From contig NZOF01000118.1 of assembly GCA_002695185.1 (NCBI GenBank), forward strand, positions 1-11,169: DNA of 11,169 nucleotides, in the 5' to 3' direction. The stretch comes from Erythrobacter sp. Its GTDB lineage: Bacteria; Pseudomonadota; Alphaproteobacteria; Sphingomonadales; Sphingomonadaceae. This document shows positions 5,020-11,169 of this stretch, one piece after another. Within the stretch, counting starts at the first letter, position 1, and the number at the start of each line of letters is the position of its first letter. The notes beneath the pieces were generated by a model. It searched no databases and was not told the origin of the DNA. It saw nothing but the letters and a program-made list of their open reading frames with translations. The position numbers and the translations under genes are program-made.

Positions 5020-7494
5020 TCAGAAATCGATGCGAACCGAGGCAATAACCGTTCGGCCCGCGATCGACCTTGCGCGCACGATGCCGTTACCCGGGATCGA
5101 ACCTTCTTCAGCTTCGGTGTAACCGAATGCGTCGAACAAATTGTTCGCGTTGAGGGACACTTCCAGACGCTCCAACGGACGCACGGCCAAGAAGGCGTTA
5201 ACCTGCGTGTAGGCCGGCAGAACGAGTTCGTTGCTGTCCTGGGTGAAGCTTTCCGTCGTGCCGATCATGTTGACACCGGCGGTCAGGAAATCGTCCTCGT
5301 ACTGGGCGCTGCCCTGATAGACGAAGTCGGCCTGCCTGCGTGGCGTGTTGCCGATTATCGACGCGTTCAGCGCATCCTTGATTTCGGCGTCCGTGTAGGT
5401 GGCGCCGCCAGAGATCGAGAACGGACCGAAAGAATAGCTGCCTTCCAGTTCGACACCGATTGCTTCGTAACGGTTATCGGTCAGTTCGAGCGGCGCAATC
5501 TCGACATTGGTCTCAGCCGTTTCAGCATAGAAGACGGTGCCGTAGAGCCGCAGCCCGCCAGCCTGGTATTTGACGCCACCTTCGAGTTGGTCGACTTCGG
5601 CAATCACCCCACTGTCGTCGTCACCGGGAAGGCTGCCGTCAAGCGTGCTCACCGCCGGCGAAAACAGGCTGCGGTCGGCCGTGTGACGCCCGCCCTGGCT
5701 GTATCGCGCAAAGACCGACAGATTGTCCGTTACAAGGTAATTGGCGCCGAGCGAGAAGCTGACGTAATCGAAGTCGTAGTTGACCGGACGCGAATTGCCG
5801 ATCGGCAGTACCGCCGTCGAAGCTTCCGCCGGGCTGATCGTGCCGTCATTGTCGAAATCGAAGCTGGTGATCCCGTTGCCGTAACCGCTGTCCGATCCGG
5901 TGATCGATCCGTCCGCGCTGCCGTAATCGTAGCGGATACTGGCATCGAGCGTGAGCGCACCGCTTTCGAACGACAATGAGGCAAAGGGCGCATAGGTGTC
6001 GTAACGCACATCGTAATTGCGGCGGCAGCAATTGCCGAAGAAGCTGGCGCTGTAACCGACGACGCCGTTCTGCGTGACGGTGTTGCCGCTGGCGTCGACG
6101 ATATCGACGAGGACGGCGTTGCCGTCGCCTTCCACGGTCTGCACATGCGAGGTCCACAGCCAGTCGGTGTCGACATTCTGGCGGCTGGCGTAGAACCCGC
6201 CGGTAAAGGTCAGCGAGCCACCGCCGACGTCGAAATCATGCGAAATGCGAAGATCATTCGCGATCAGACCGAGATCGTTCAGTCGCGTGTTGAAGTTCAC
6301 GATGTTGGTTAGCAACCCGTTGCCACCGATTGAGGAGGCAGTGGCGGTTTGCCCGGTGTTGGGCCCGGTCGCGAATACTATCGAAGAGCCCGGGCCGCCG
6401 ATGCCATCGGCGATGTCCTGCGCATTCCCGGCGCTGGCCGGGAACGGCGAGAGAAAGGCTCCCGAATTGTCCGAATAACGGAAGCGGTTCGTCGCAGTCC
6501 ATCCGGGCGCGAACTCGATTTCCGCTTCGACACCGAACGATTTCGATTTCACCGAAAGCCCGTCATGGAAGTCGTAGACGGCCGGATTGTTACTGCCGTC
6601 GAGGGTCGCCACGGTATTGATGTAGCGGCTGTAGAGAGCATCGTCGCGCGGGTCGAAATTGGCGATGGCCTGATAGTCGGGATCCGCGTTGGTGCCGCCT
6701 ACGAAGACCGGCTGTGGCAAGATGGTAGGGGTCTTGTCGTCGAGATACTTGCCGAAGAGGCGGATGTAGCCACCATCGAATTCCTGCGTCAGGTTCGCAC
6801 GGATCTGGCCGCCATTGCTGCCGTTGTAGCCGATGTCGCGCGGGCCTTCGCCGGTGCGATAGAAGCCGCCGACATGAAAATAGGTGTCGTCGCCAAGCGG
6901 TGCGCCGTAGTCGAAGTCGATCCGATAGGTTTCATGATCGAGCCCGATCGATCCCACGATCGAACCGCCCTGCTTCTGACCGGTCTTCGACACGAAGTTG
7001 ATGATGCCGCCCGGCGAATTCGAAGCAAAGGTAGAAGCCGAACCGCCGCGAACGGCCTCGACGCGGCCGACATTGCGATCGGCACGAACGAAGTTGTCCG
7101 AGTTACCGAAGATGATGTCGCCGAATTCGAGAACCGGGAGGCCGTCCTCCTGGAGCTGGATATACCGTGCACCGCCGGTCGAGACCGGGATGCCGCGCAC
7201 CGCGATGTTGGCATTGCCTTCGCCGCCCGAGGCTTCGGAGCGGATACCCGGAATTTGGCGAACGAGATCAGCAGCCGAGCGCGGGTTCGCATCTGCAATG
7301 GATTCGGAATCAAGAACGCTCAGCGACACCGAACTCTCGAGACGGTTCTGCGCCCGCGCCACCCCGGTAACGATGATGACTTCATCCTGCAGGACCGGCT
7401 CGCCATCCGTGGCAGGCGCCGCGTTCTGCGCATTGGCGGTGGTCGAAAGTGCCGACAGGGCAACGCCCACGGCCAGAACTGCACGAAACTTCAT
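5020..7494 (-). CDS. TonB-dependent outer-membrane receptor for sucrose/oligosaccharide (SuxA-like)
   Basis: An 824-residue outer-membrane active transporter. Residues 1-22 form a signal peptide (MKFRAV, hydrophobic core, cleavage after ANA). A TonB-box-like DEVIIVTG follows at 37-44. The plug domain spans about 50-175, with ADLVRQIPGI, the IAVRGIP strand and GGIINFVSKTG. The rest is a 22-strand-type beta-barrel ending in the aromatic VRIDF. The frame continues 15 codons upstream, but the ATG at 7494 is preferred because it starts the signal peptide and has AAGGAG 8 bases upstream. The gene is first in the leftward operon with GH68 and fructokinase, so the cargo is probably sucrose or a related fructoside; SuxA of Xanthomonas is the functional analogue. 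Repression by the LacI protein through the two operators is likely. Unusual points are a full EF-hand-type loop at 546-557 and vicinal cysteines C489-C490 in barrel loops. Confidence 0.94.
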   Translation of the reverse strand: MKFRAVLAVGVALSALSTTANAQNAAPATDGEPVLQDEVIIVTGVARAQNRLESSVSLSVLDSESIADANPRSAADLVRQIPGIRSEASGGEGNANIAVRGIPVSTGGARYIQLQEDGLPVLEFGDIIFGNSDNFVRADRNVGRVEAVRGGSASTFASNSPGGIINFVSKTGQKQGGSIVGSIGLDHETYRIDFDYGAPLGDDTYFHVGGFYRTGEGPRDIGYNGSNGGQIRANLTQEFDGGYIRLFGKYLDDKTPTILPQPVFVGGTNADPDYQAIANFDPRDDALYSRYINTVATLDGSNNPAVYDFHDGLSVKSKSFGVEAEIEFAPGWTATNRFRYSDNSGAFLSPFPASAGNAQDIADGIGGPGSSIVFATGPNTGQTATASSIGGNGLLTNIVNFNTRLNDLGLIANDLRISHDFDVGGGSLTFTGGFYASRQNVDTDWLWTSHVQTVEGDGNAVLVDIVDASGNTVTQNGVVGYSASFFGNCCRRNYDVRYDTYAPFASLSFESGALTLDASIRYDYGSADGSITGSDSGYGNGITSFDFDNDGTISPAEASTAVLPIGNSRPVNYDFDYVSFSLGANYLVTDNLSVFARYSQGGRHTADRSLFSPAVSTLDGSLPGDDDSGVIAEVDQLEGGVKYQAGGLRLYGTVFYAETAETNVEIAPLELTDNRYEAIGVELEGSYSFGPFSISGGATYTDAEIKDALNASIIGNTPRRQADFVYQGSAQYEDDFLTAGVNMIGTTESFTQDSNELVLPAYTQVNAFLAVRPLERLEVSLNANNLFDAFGYTEAEEGSIPGNGIVRARSIAGRTVIASVRIDF

Positions 7495-7564
7495 GGCTTC
7501 CACTCCTTGTCCCAAGATCGCGACGCTCTGCCGGCCCACGATTCGCTATAAGGCATAAGGCCAT

Positions 7565-7578
7565 TGCAATCGTTTGCA
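7565..7578. promoter_or_regulatory. LacI-family operator, imperfect copy (receptor side)
   Basis: TGCAATCGTTTGCA is a palindrome centred on CG with one asymmetric pair (T in the left half where A is expected). It flanks into TTGCAA on both sides. Its centre lies 23 bp from that of the perfect operator, close to two helical turns, so two dimers could bind on nearly the same face of the DNA. Confidence 0.8.
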
Positions 7579-7587
7579 ACCATTTTC

Positions 7588-7601
7588 TGCAAACGTTTGC
7601 A
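7588..7601. promoter_or_regulatory. LacI-family operator, perfect palindrome (transporter side)
   Basis: TGCAAACGTTTGCA is a perfect 14-bp palindrome with the central CpG typical of LacI/GalR-family sites, where the hinge helices insert. It lies between two divergent sugar operons and less than 1.5 kb from a LacI-family gene, so that protein is the natural ligand. Confidence 0.88.
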
Positions 7602-7672
7602 ATGGCGGTGGATTCGTGTCACTCCGTGGATCGGGGCAGGCTCAAAATCTGCCGGGAAGAGGATTGAAAGGT

Positions 7673-9007
7673 ATGCAAAGCATCGCAAAACCGCGGCTTT
7701 CGCTGTTGCGAATCATCGAAATGAACATCGGCTTTTTCGGCCTGCAGTTCAGTTTCGGGCTGCAGCAGGCAAACATGGGGCCGATCTACGGTTTCCTTGG
7801 CGCGGAAGAGGCGACCATGCCTTTGCTCTGGCTGGCGGGACCGATGACCGGACTGTTGGTTCAGCCGCTTATTGGCGCAATGAGCGACCGGACATCGTCA
7901 CGGTTTGGCAGGCGCACCCCTTATTTCCTGATCGGCGCGATTATCTGTTCGATCAGCCTGTTCCTGATGCCGTATTCCAGCGCGCTGTGGATGGCGGCCA
8001 GCCTGCTGTGGATCCTCGATGCGGGTAACAACATCACGATGGAGCCCTACCGCGCCTATGTCGCAGACCGCCTGGTACCGGACCAGCGCTCGATTGGCTT
8101 CCTCACACAAAGTGCCTTCACCGGGCTCGCGCAGACCCTGTCTTATCTTGCACCCACCCTGCTCACGAGCCTCGTGGCCCGAGACGTGCTGGACGCCAAC
8201 GGTATCCCCGTGGTCGTGAAAATCGCCTTCATCATCGGTGCGATCCTGTCGATCAGCACTATCGCCTGGTCCGTCTGGCGCGTCCCCGAATTGCCGATGA
8301 CCGACGACGAGAAAGCCGCGCTGGCCGACAAACCGCTTACGCCGACGGCAACTCTGTCGGACATAGTCAGTGCGATACGCGAAATGCCCAGGGCCATGCG
8401 CCAATTGTCGCTCGCCATGCTGTGCCAGTGGTATGCGATGTTCGCCTATTGGCAGTATATCACCTTCTCGGTGGGGCGCTCGCTCTACGACACGTCGGAT
8501 GCTTCGAGTTCGGCTTTCCGCGATGCGACCCTGACGACCCAGCAAGCTGGCGCGCTCTACAATTTCATCGCCTTCCTCGGAGCGCTGGTCCTGATCCCTG
8601 TCGTAAGGAAGCTGGGCGCACGATCGACGCACGCCTTCTGTCTGACGGCGTCGGGAACGGCCATGCTGCTAATCCCCGGAGTAGAAACTCCGGCCGCGCT
8701 GTTCATGCTGATGCTGGGCATCGGGATCGGCTGGGCAGGCATGATGGGCAATACCTATGTCATGCTTGCCGATGTCATCCCGCCGGAACGCACTGGTATC
8801 TACATGGGCATCTTCAATATGTTCATCGTGATCCCCATGCTGATCCAAACACTGACCATGCCGCTGTTCTACGGGCCATTGCTTGGCGGCGATCCGCGCA
8901 ACGTGATGTTGCTTGGCGGGGGGCTGATGATCCTGGGGGCGATCGCCACGATGTTCGTCGACGCAGGCCGGCCGGTACCAAAGGTGATGCAGCCCGGGCC
9001 TGGCTAG
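7673..9007 (+). CDS. MFS sugar transporter, SLC45/SUT-like sucrose:H+ symporter (SuxC-like)
   Basis: A 444-residue inner-membrane protein with about 12 predicted helices. The first cytoplasmic loop carries GAMSDRTSSRFGRRTPY (68-84), the RxGRR signature of the sucrose-transporter/GPH-like branch of the MFS. The helix-4 region reads DAGNNITMEPYRAYVAD (116-132), close to the D..NN....P.RA..AD motif of plant and bacterial sucrose symporters. The first half is followed by a central cytoplasmic loop (about 205-230) and the second six helices. I choose ATG 7673 because AGAGGA lies 9 bases upstream and the product starts MQSIAKPRLS just before helix 1; the frame reaches 7574, but that start lies inside an operator. 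The LacI gene follows after 14 bases, so the two form one operon. It should carry sucrose or a similar disaccharide from periplasm to cytoplasm, matching the leaderless GH68. Confidence 0.93.
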   Translation: MQSIAKPRLSLLRIIEMNIGFFGLQFSFGLQQANMGPIYGFLGAEEATMPLLWLAGPMTGLLVQPLIGAMSDRTSSRFGRRTPYFLIGAIICSISLFLMPYSSALWMAASLLWILDAGNNITMEPYRAYVADRLVPDQRSIGFLTQSAFTGLAQTLSYLAPTLLTSLVARDVLDANGIPVVVKIAFIIGAILSISTIAWSVWRVPELPMTDDEKAALADKPLTPTATLSDIVSAIREMPRAMRQLSLAMLCQWYAMFAYWQYITFSVGRSLYDTSDASSSAFRDATLTTQQAGALYNFIAFLGALVLIPVVRKLGARSTHAFCLTASGTAMLLIPGVETPAALFMLMLGIGIGWAGMMGNTYVMLADVIPPERTGIYMGIFNMFIVIPMLIQTLTMPLFYGPLLGGDPRNVMLLGGGLMILGAIATMFVDAGRPVPKVMQPGPG

Positions 9008-9021
9008 GTTAGGAGCCTGAC

Positions 9022-10047
9022 ATGCCCCTGGACAACAACCCCGACGACCGGCCCGTTCGCACGATCACCGACCTCGCGAAACTGGCCGGCGTTTCACCGG
9101 GCACGGTTTCGCGAGCCTTGGCGGGTAACAGCCTCGTCAATACCAAAACACGTGAAAAAATAGAGGCGATCGCTCGCGAGCACGGGTTTCGCCCGAACCA
9201 GATGGCCAGCCGCCTGCGGCGTCAGAAAACGGGCGTGATCGGCGTCATCATCCCTCTCGGGCACGAACAGAAGCAGCAGGTCTCGGACACGTTCTTCCTG
9301 ACACTTCTGGGACACCTTGCCGACGAACTGACCGAGAAAGGCTACGACCTCATGCTTCGCCGTGTGGTGCCGGCGAGCAACGAGGACTGGCTCGACCCCT
9401 TTATCGGCTCCGGAATGATCGACGGGGTTATCGTCGTCGGCCAGTCGGACCAGTTCGACCACCTCGAACAGGTGGCAGACGGCTACCGGCCGATGATGGT
9501 CTGGGGCCATCACCGCGAAGGGCAGCGCCACTGCGTAGTCGGGTCCGATAATTTGCTCGGCGGGAAGCTGGCCATGCAGAGGCTGGTGGCCGCGGGCGCG
9601 AAGCGCCTGGCTTTCGTCGGGGATACGAACGCCCCGGAATTCGCGGCGCGCTACTCGGGTGCGAGCCAGGTGGCCCAGTCCTTCGGCCTGACCCTTTCCG
9701 AGCTTCCCGCGCATCTCGCGACATCGGGAATGACAGCCGAAGTTGCCGGCCTGATGAAAGAGGCCGTCGATAAGTTCGATGGCCTGTTCGCGGCGACCGA
9801 CCTGCTTGCCTTGGCGTGCCTGGGCGAATTGCGCAAACTCGGCCGGAACGTCCCTGAAGACATCAAGATCGTCGGTTTCGACGATCTCCCGATTGCGCAG
9901 CAAACCGATCCGCCGCTGACAACGATACGGCAGGACATCGCAGGCGGAGCCCGTGCGATCGTTCAACTGCTCTTGAGACGAATTGCAGGCGAAGAAACAG
10001 AAAGCATCGTTATGCCGCCGACTCTCGTTGTCAGGGGCACAGCGTGA
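9022..10047 (+). CDS. LacI-family transcriptional repressor of the sugar locus (SuxR-like)
   Basis: A 341-residue LacI/GalR regulator. The helix-turn-helix is at about 14-35 (TITDLAKLAGVSPGTVSRAL), followed by the family's NTKTREKIEAIAREHGFRPN and a hinge helix around 58-70 with MASRLRRQKT. Residues 72-330 form the periplasmic-binding-protein-like effector domain, with GVIGVIIPLG, DGVIVVGQSDQ, AAGAKRLAFVGD, GLFAATDLLALACLGELR and VPEDIKIVGFDD. AGGAG at 9011-9015 lies 6 bases before the ATG. It is co-transcribed with the transporter and so probably autoregulated through the operators at 7565-7601. The effector is likely sucrose or a product of its breakdown; by analogy with SuxR and other local LacI regulators it should be a repressor released by sugar. 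No residue seems missing. Confidence 0.95.
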   Translation: MPLDNNPDDRPVRTITDLAKLAGVSPGTVSRALAGNSLVNTKTREKIEAIAREHGFRPNQMASRLRRQKTGVIGVIIPLGHEQKQQVSDTFFLTLLGHLADELTEKGYDLMLRRVVPASNEDWLDPFIGSGMIDGVIVVGQSDQFDHLEQVADGYRPMMVWGHHREGQRHCVVGSDNLLGGKLAMQRLVAAGAKRLAFVGDTNAPEFAARYSGASQVAQSFGLTLSELPAHLATSGMTAEVAGLMKEAVDKFDGLFAATDLLALACLGELRKLGRNVPEDIKIVGFDDLPIAQQTDPPLTTIRQDIAGGARAIVQLLLRRIAGEETESIVMPPTLVVRGTA

Positions 10048-10194
10048 GTGAGTTGCGGATGTTTTTCTAACAGAGGAAATTGTGGACCGGCAACGCATAT
10101 AAAATGCACCAAAGCCTCGATTTTCAGGCAACAGCTTCTCTCGATATCCCGCCTTCAATCTAGATCGGTCGGATATCGTGGCTGTATTCTCAAG

Positions 10195-10213
10195 CGGGTC
10201 TCCAAAAGACCCG
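10195..10213 (+). terminator. Candidate stem-loop terminator for the transporter-LacI operon
   Basis: CGGGTCT pairs with AGACCCG around a CCAAA loop, 147 bases after the LacI stop. The stem is a perfect 7 bp and GC-rich. It is followed by TCCCACGGTC and not by a T run, so a classical Rho-independent stop is doubtful. Confidence 0.3.
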
Positions 10214-10378
10214 TCCCACGGTCTTGTTCAGCTCATTTTGGCGCGTAGCGATGTCGTATTTTCGCGGTCAGCCTGACAAAACCTGACAGTCCGCAAGCGG
10301 GTCGTTATCTGCCGGTCGGCTCCTGGCAAATGGCTAGCTCGGCAAATCCGTCACGAAATAGGGGTGGGAAGCAGGCGC

Positions 10379-10406
10379 TTGGGGTTTTTGCTATTTCCGC
10401 TAGAAC
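10379..10406 (+). promoter_or_regulatory. Possible promoter giving a near-leaderless mRNA
   Basis: TTGGGG (10379-10384), a 16-bp spacer and TAGAAC (10401-10406) resemble a weak sigma70 promoter. The expected transcription start lies at or next to the ATG at 10413, and no Shine-Dalgarno sequence is visible before that ATG. Both facts fit a leaderless transcript, but the promoter match is weak. Confidence 0.3.
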
Positions 10407-10412
10407 GGTCAC

Positions 10413-10787
10413 ATGGACAACGCGGTAACATCCGTAGGGCTGGCAGGAGATGGGGACGAAATATCGGCCATCTATGATGTCCAAAATGCCTTCAACATCA
10501 AATTCGACTACGATGAAGCGCCCAATTGGATAACTGCTGGCGATCTTTTCGCGTCTCTCAAGAACAAACTATCTGAAAAAGAATTGGCCGACAGGGGCCT
10601 ATGGGATCATTTTGCCTCCGCACTTTCTCAAGAGACTGGCGTCGATCCGAAGGCGCTCAGTCCGGAAAGTCCTTTGATATTGGACGGGCATCCTTGGCGC
10701 CGCGTTCACGACGCGTTGTCATGGCTTTGGATCATCGGCTTTGTGTTTATCGCACTTGCCGGAACTGTTGCATTCATTCTTGGCTAG
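10413..10787 (+). CDS. Hypothetical protein, ACP-like segments plus C-terminal membrane helix
   Basis: A 124-residue protein that I cannot assign to a named family with certainty. Residues 15-53 (IYDVQNAFNIKF, DEAPNWITAGDLFASLKNKL) look like helices II-IV of an acyl carrier protein, and residues 63-89 (LWDHFASALSQETGVDPKAL then SPESPLI) look like helix I plus the first loop. The order is thus reversed relative to a normal ACP. The phosphopantetheine-type DSL serine is not present at the expected place, which reads GDEIS, so prosthetic-group loading is doubtful. Residues 104-123 form a likely membrane helix, which would leave the soluble part in the cytoplasm if N-in. The ATG at 10413 is the first possible start, because an in-frame TAG lies at 10401. 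It stands alone, and composition is more AT-rich than the sugar genes. The pairing of ACP-like parts is inference from pattern similarity. Confidence 0.75.
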   Translation: MDNAVTSVGLAGDGDEISAIYDVQNAFNIKFDYDEAPNWITAGDLFASLKNKLSEKELADRGLWDHFASALSQETGVDPKALSPESPLILDGHPWRRVHDALSWLWIIGFVFIALAGTVAFILG

Positions 10788-10879
10788 AGTCCGCAATGAC
10801 ATTGTTAGCTGACTGTCCGTTCTTGGCACAGCGCCAGCTTGGTGAAAGCGTCACCAGAGGGTGGGAAGCGGACATTTCG

Positions 10880-11044
10880 CTAGTCCCCTGCGGGGCGCGC
10901 TCCGAAACAAAAGGAACCTCGTTCTTCCCATCGCCCGCCAGCATCAAGACACGCATCGACGGCTGAAAGCTGACTCAGAGACCAACCGGCCCATCCACCG
11001 ATCAGGACCGAAATGAATGCCGTGAGTGCAATCCGCTTCTTCAT
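10880..11044 (-). CDS. Small exported or membrane-anchored protein with CLDAGGRW...C motif, 54 residues
   Basis: The reading frame starts ATG-AAG-AAG-CGG and gives MKKRIALTAFISVLIGGWAG, a typical basic plus hydrophobic N-terminus (signal anchor or signal peptide, about 1-25). A periplasmic tail follows with VDACLDAGGRWEERGSFCFG. The pattern D-x-C-L-D-x-G-G-x-W followed by a second cysteine about a dozen residues later is common in very short alphaproteobacterial exported proteins and suggests an intramolecular disulfide (C32 and C46). The ribosome binding site is weak. It is read opposite to its neighbours, and frames on the + strand across this region lack recognisable features. Function unknown. 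Confidence 0.68.
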   Translation of the reverse strand: MKKRIALTAFISVLIGGWAGWSLSQLSAVDACLDAGGRWEERGSFCFGARPAGD

Positions 11045-11089
11045 GGTGAGACTCTAGGCGGAGAGATGGGACGTCCGCAATTGTTGCCG

Positions 11090-11119
11090 TGGACGGCTCT
11101 CCATCCCTTGGGGGATAAT
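11090..11119 (+). promoter_or_regulatory. Probable sigma70-type promoter for the last gene
   Basis: TGGACG (11090-11095) and GATAAT (11114-11119) are separated by 18 bp and match the consensus hexamers at 4 and 5 of 6 positions. They lie about 32 bases before an ATG that has a strong ribosome binding site. An imperfect dyad, GGAGAG/CTCTCC with inner CGTCCGC/GTGGACG, spans 11060-11102 and overlaps the -35 region, so it could be an operator. Confidence 0.45.
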
Positions 11120-11151
11120 TCCCTCGAGTGAGTCGGAAAAGGAGAGCGAAG

Positions 11152-11169
11152 ATGGAGACAGTTGCGGTA
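11152..11169 (+). CDS. Start of a further gene, cut by the window edge
   Basis: AAGGAGA at 11139-11145 stands 6 bases before an ATG that opens METVAV up to the window end. The ribosome binding site is the strongest in the right part of the window, and a plausible promoter precedes it. Six residues are too few to name a product. Confidence 0.6.

Larger units (their letters stand above)
7495..7672. promoter_or_regulatory. Divergent control region of the sugar operons
   Basis: This 178-bp stretch separates the receptor gene from the transporter gene and must hold both promoters. Two LacI-type operators sit at its centre. Bases 7561-7578 and 7588-7605 form an 18-bp inverted repeat with 17 matches and 9 bases between the arms, and each arm is itself an operator. 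TTGCAA hexamers inside the operators could serve as -35 elements (+ strand TTGCAA at 7597-7602; - strand copy at 7574-7579). I cannot assign -10 boxes firmly, although a TATAGC lies on the - strand just past the operators. Ribosome binding sites are AAGGAG (- strand, 7503-7508) for the receptor and AGAGGA (7658-7663) for the transporter. Confidence 0.85.
10048..10412. other. Intergenic region downstream of the LacI gene
   Basis: A 365-bp stretch with no supported gene; an open frame of 66 codons starting without ATG is not credible. It contains GATATCC/GGATATC arms at 10143-10149 and 10171-10177, a CGGGTCT hairpin at 10195-10213, two tandem CCTGACA copies 10 bp apart at 10272-10288, and a possible promoter for the next gene at 10379-10406. 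Base composition is more AT-rich than in the sugar operon. Confidence 0.6.

Noticed and set aside
7495..7539. 15-residue N-terminal extension of the TonB-dependent receptor
   Set aside because: It would bury the signal peptide; the ATG at 7494 has AAGGAG 8 bases upstream.
6349..7551. 400-codon open frame on the + strand opposite the receptor gene
   Set aside because: Shadow of the GC-biased receptor gene: a valine/alanine/arginine-rich product without recognisable domains.
7574..7672. N-terminal extension of the transporter from an upstream ATG
   Set aside because: That ATG lies inside an operator and has no ribosome binding site, and the extra residues are not membrane-protein-like. The ATG at 7673 has AGAGGA at proper distance.
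9094..10158. 354-codon open frame on the - strand opposite the LacI gene
   Set aside because: Antisense shadow of a well-supported LacI-family gene.
10272..10288. Tandem CCTGACA copies 10 bp apart as a regulator binding site
   Set aside because: Spacing of one helical turn is suggestive, but the repeats are short, lie over 120 bp from the next start, and no matching regulator is evident.
10796..10966. Short + strand ORF after the ACP-like gene
   Set aside because: No ribosome binding site or motif, and it overlaps the better supported 54-residue gene on the - strand.

Overview
The window looks like a chromosomal segment of an alphaproteobacterium, most likely of the Sphingomonadales (Erythrobacter/Sphingomonas-like). 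I base this on high GC with strong third-position bias, tightly overlapping housekeeping genes, and a TonB-dependent receptor serving sugar uptake. No 16S gene or marker set is present, so the assignment is an inference.

Region 1 (1-2527, + strand) is a compact housekeeping operon. It holds the C-terminal half of methionyl-tRNA synthetase, a TatD-family metal-dependent hydrolase, a PhnP/COG1235-type metallo-beta-lactamase-fold hydrolase and a 55-residue two-helix membrane protein. Each gene overlaps the previous one by 1-4 bases, so translation is probably coupled. Region 2 (2528-2956) is a gene-poor junction between convergent operons. It contains an almost perfect 20-bp hairpin and a pair of direct repeats offset by 80 bp.

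Region 3 (2957-10047) is a complete, divergently organised sucrose or fructoside utilisation locus. Leftward run a TonB-dependent receptor with signal peptide, a GH68 fructan-type sucrase with no signal peptide, and a ROK-family fructokinase. Rightward run an SLC45/SUT-like MFS sugar transporter and a LacI-family repressor. The 178-bp divergent promoter region carries two LacI-type operators with a central CpG, arranged as an 18-bp inverted repeat. Inferred pathway: the disaccharide crosses the outer membrane through the receptor and the inner membrane through the symporter. Cytoplasmic GH68 splits it, and the ROK kinase turns fructose into fructose-6-phosphate. LacI would release both operons when sugar is present. 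The plan resembles the Xanthomonas sux locus (suxA/C/R), but a cytoplasmic GH68 enzyme replaces the GH13 amylosucrase SuxB.

Region 4 (10048-11169) has a 365-bp intergenic stretch and then a 124-residue protein whose order of ACP-like segments looks permuted, with a C-terminal membrane helix. After it come a 54-residue secreted or anchored protein on the - strand with a CLDAGGRW...C motif, and the first six codons of a further + strand gene behind a plausible sigma70 promoter. No tRNA, rRNA, CRISPR array, insertion sequence or phage gene was seen.
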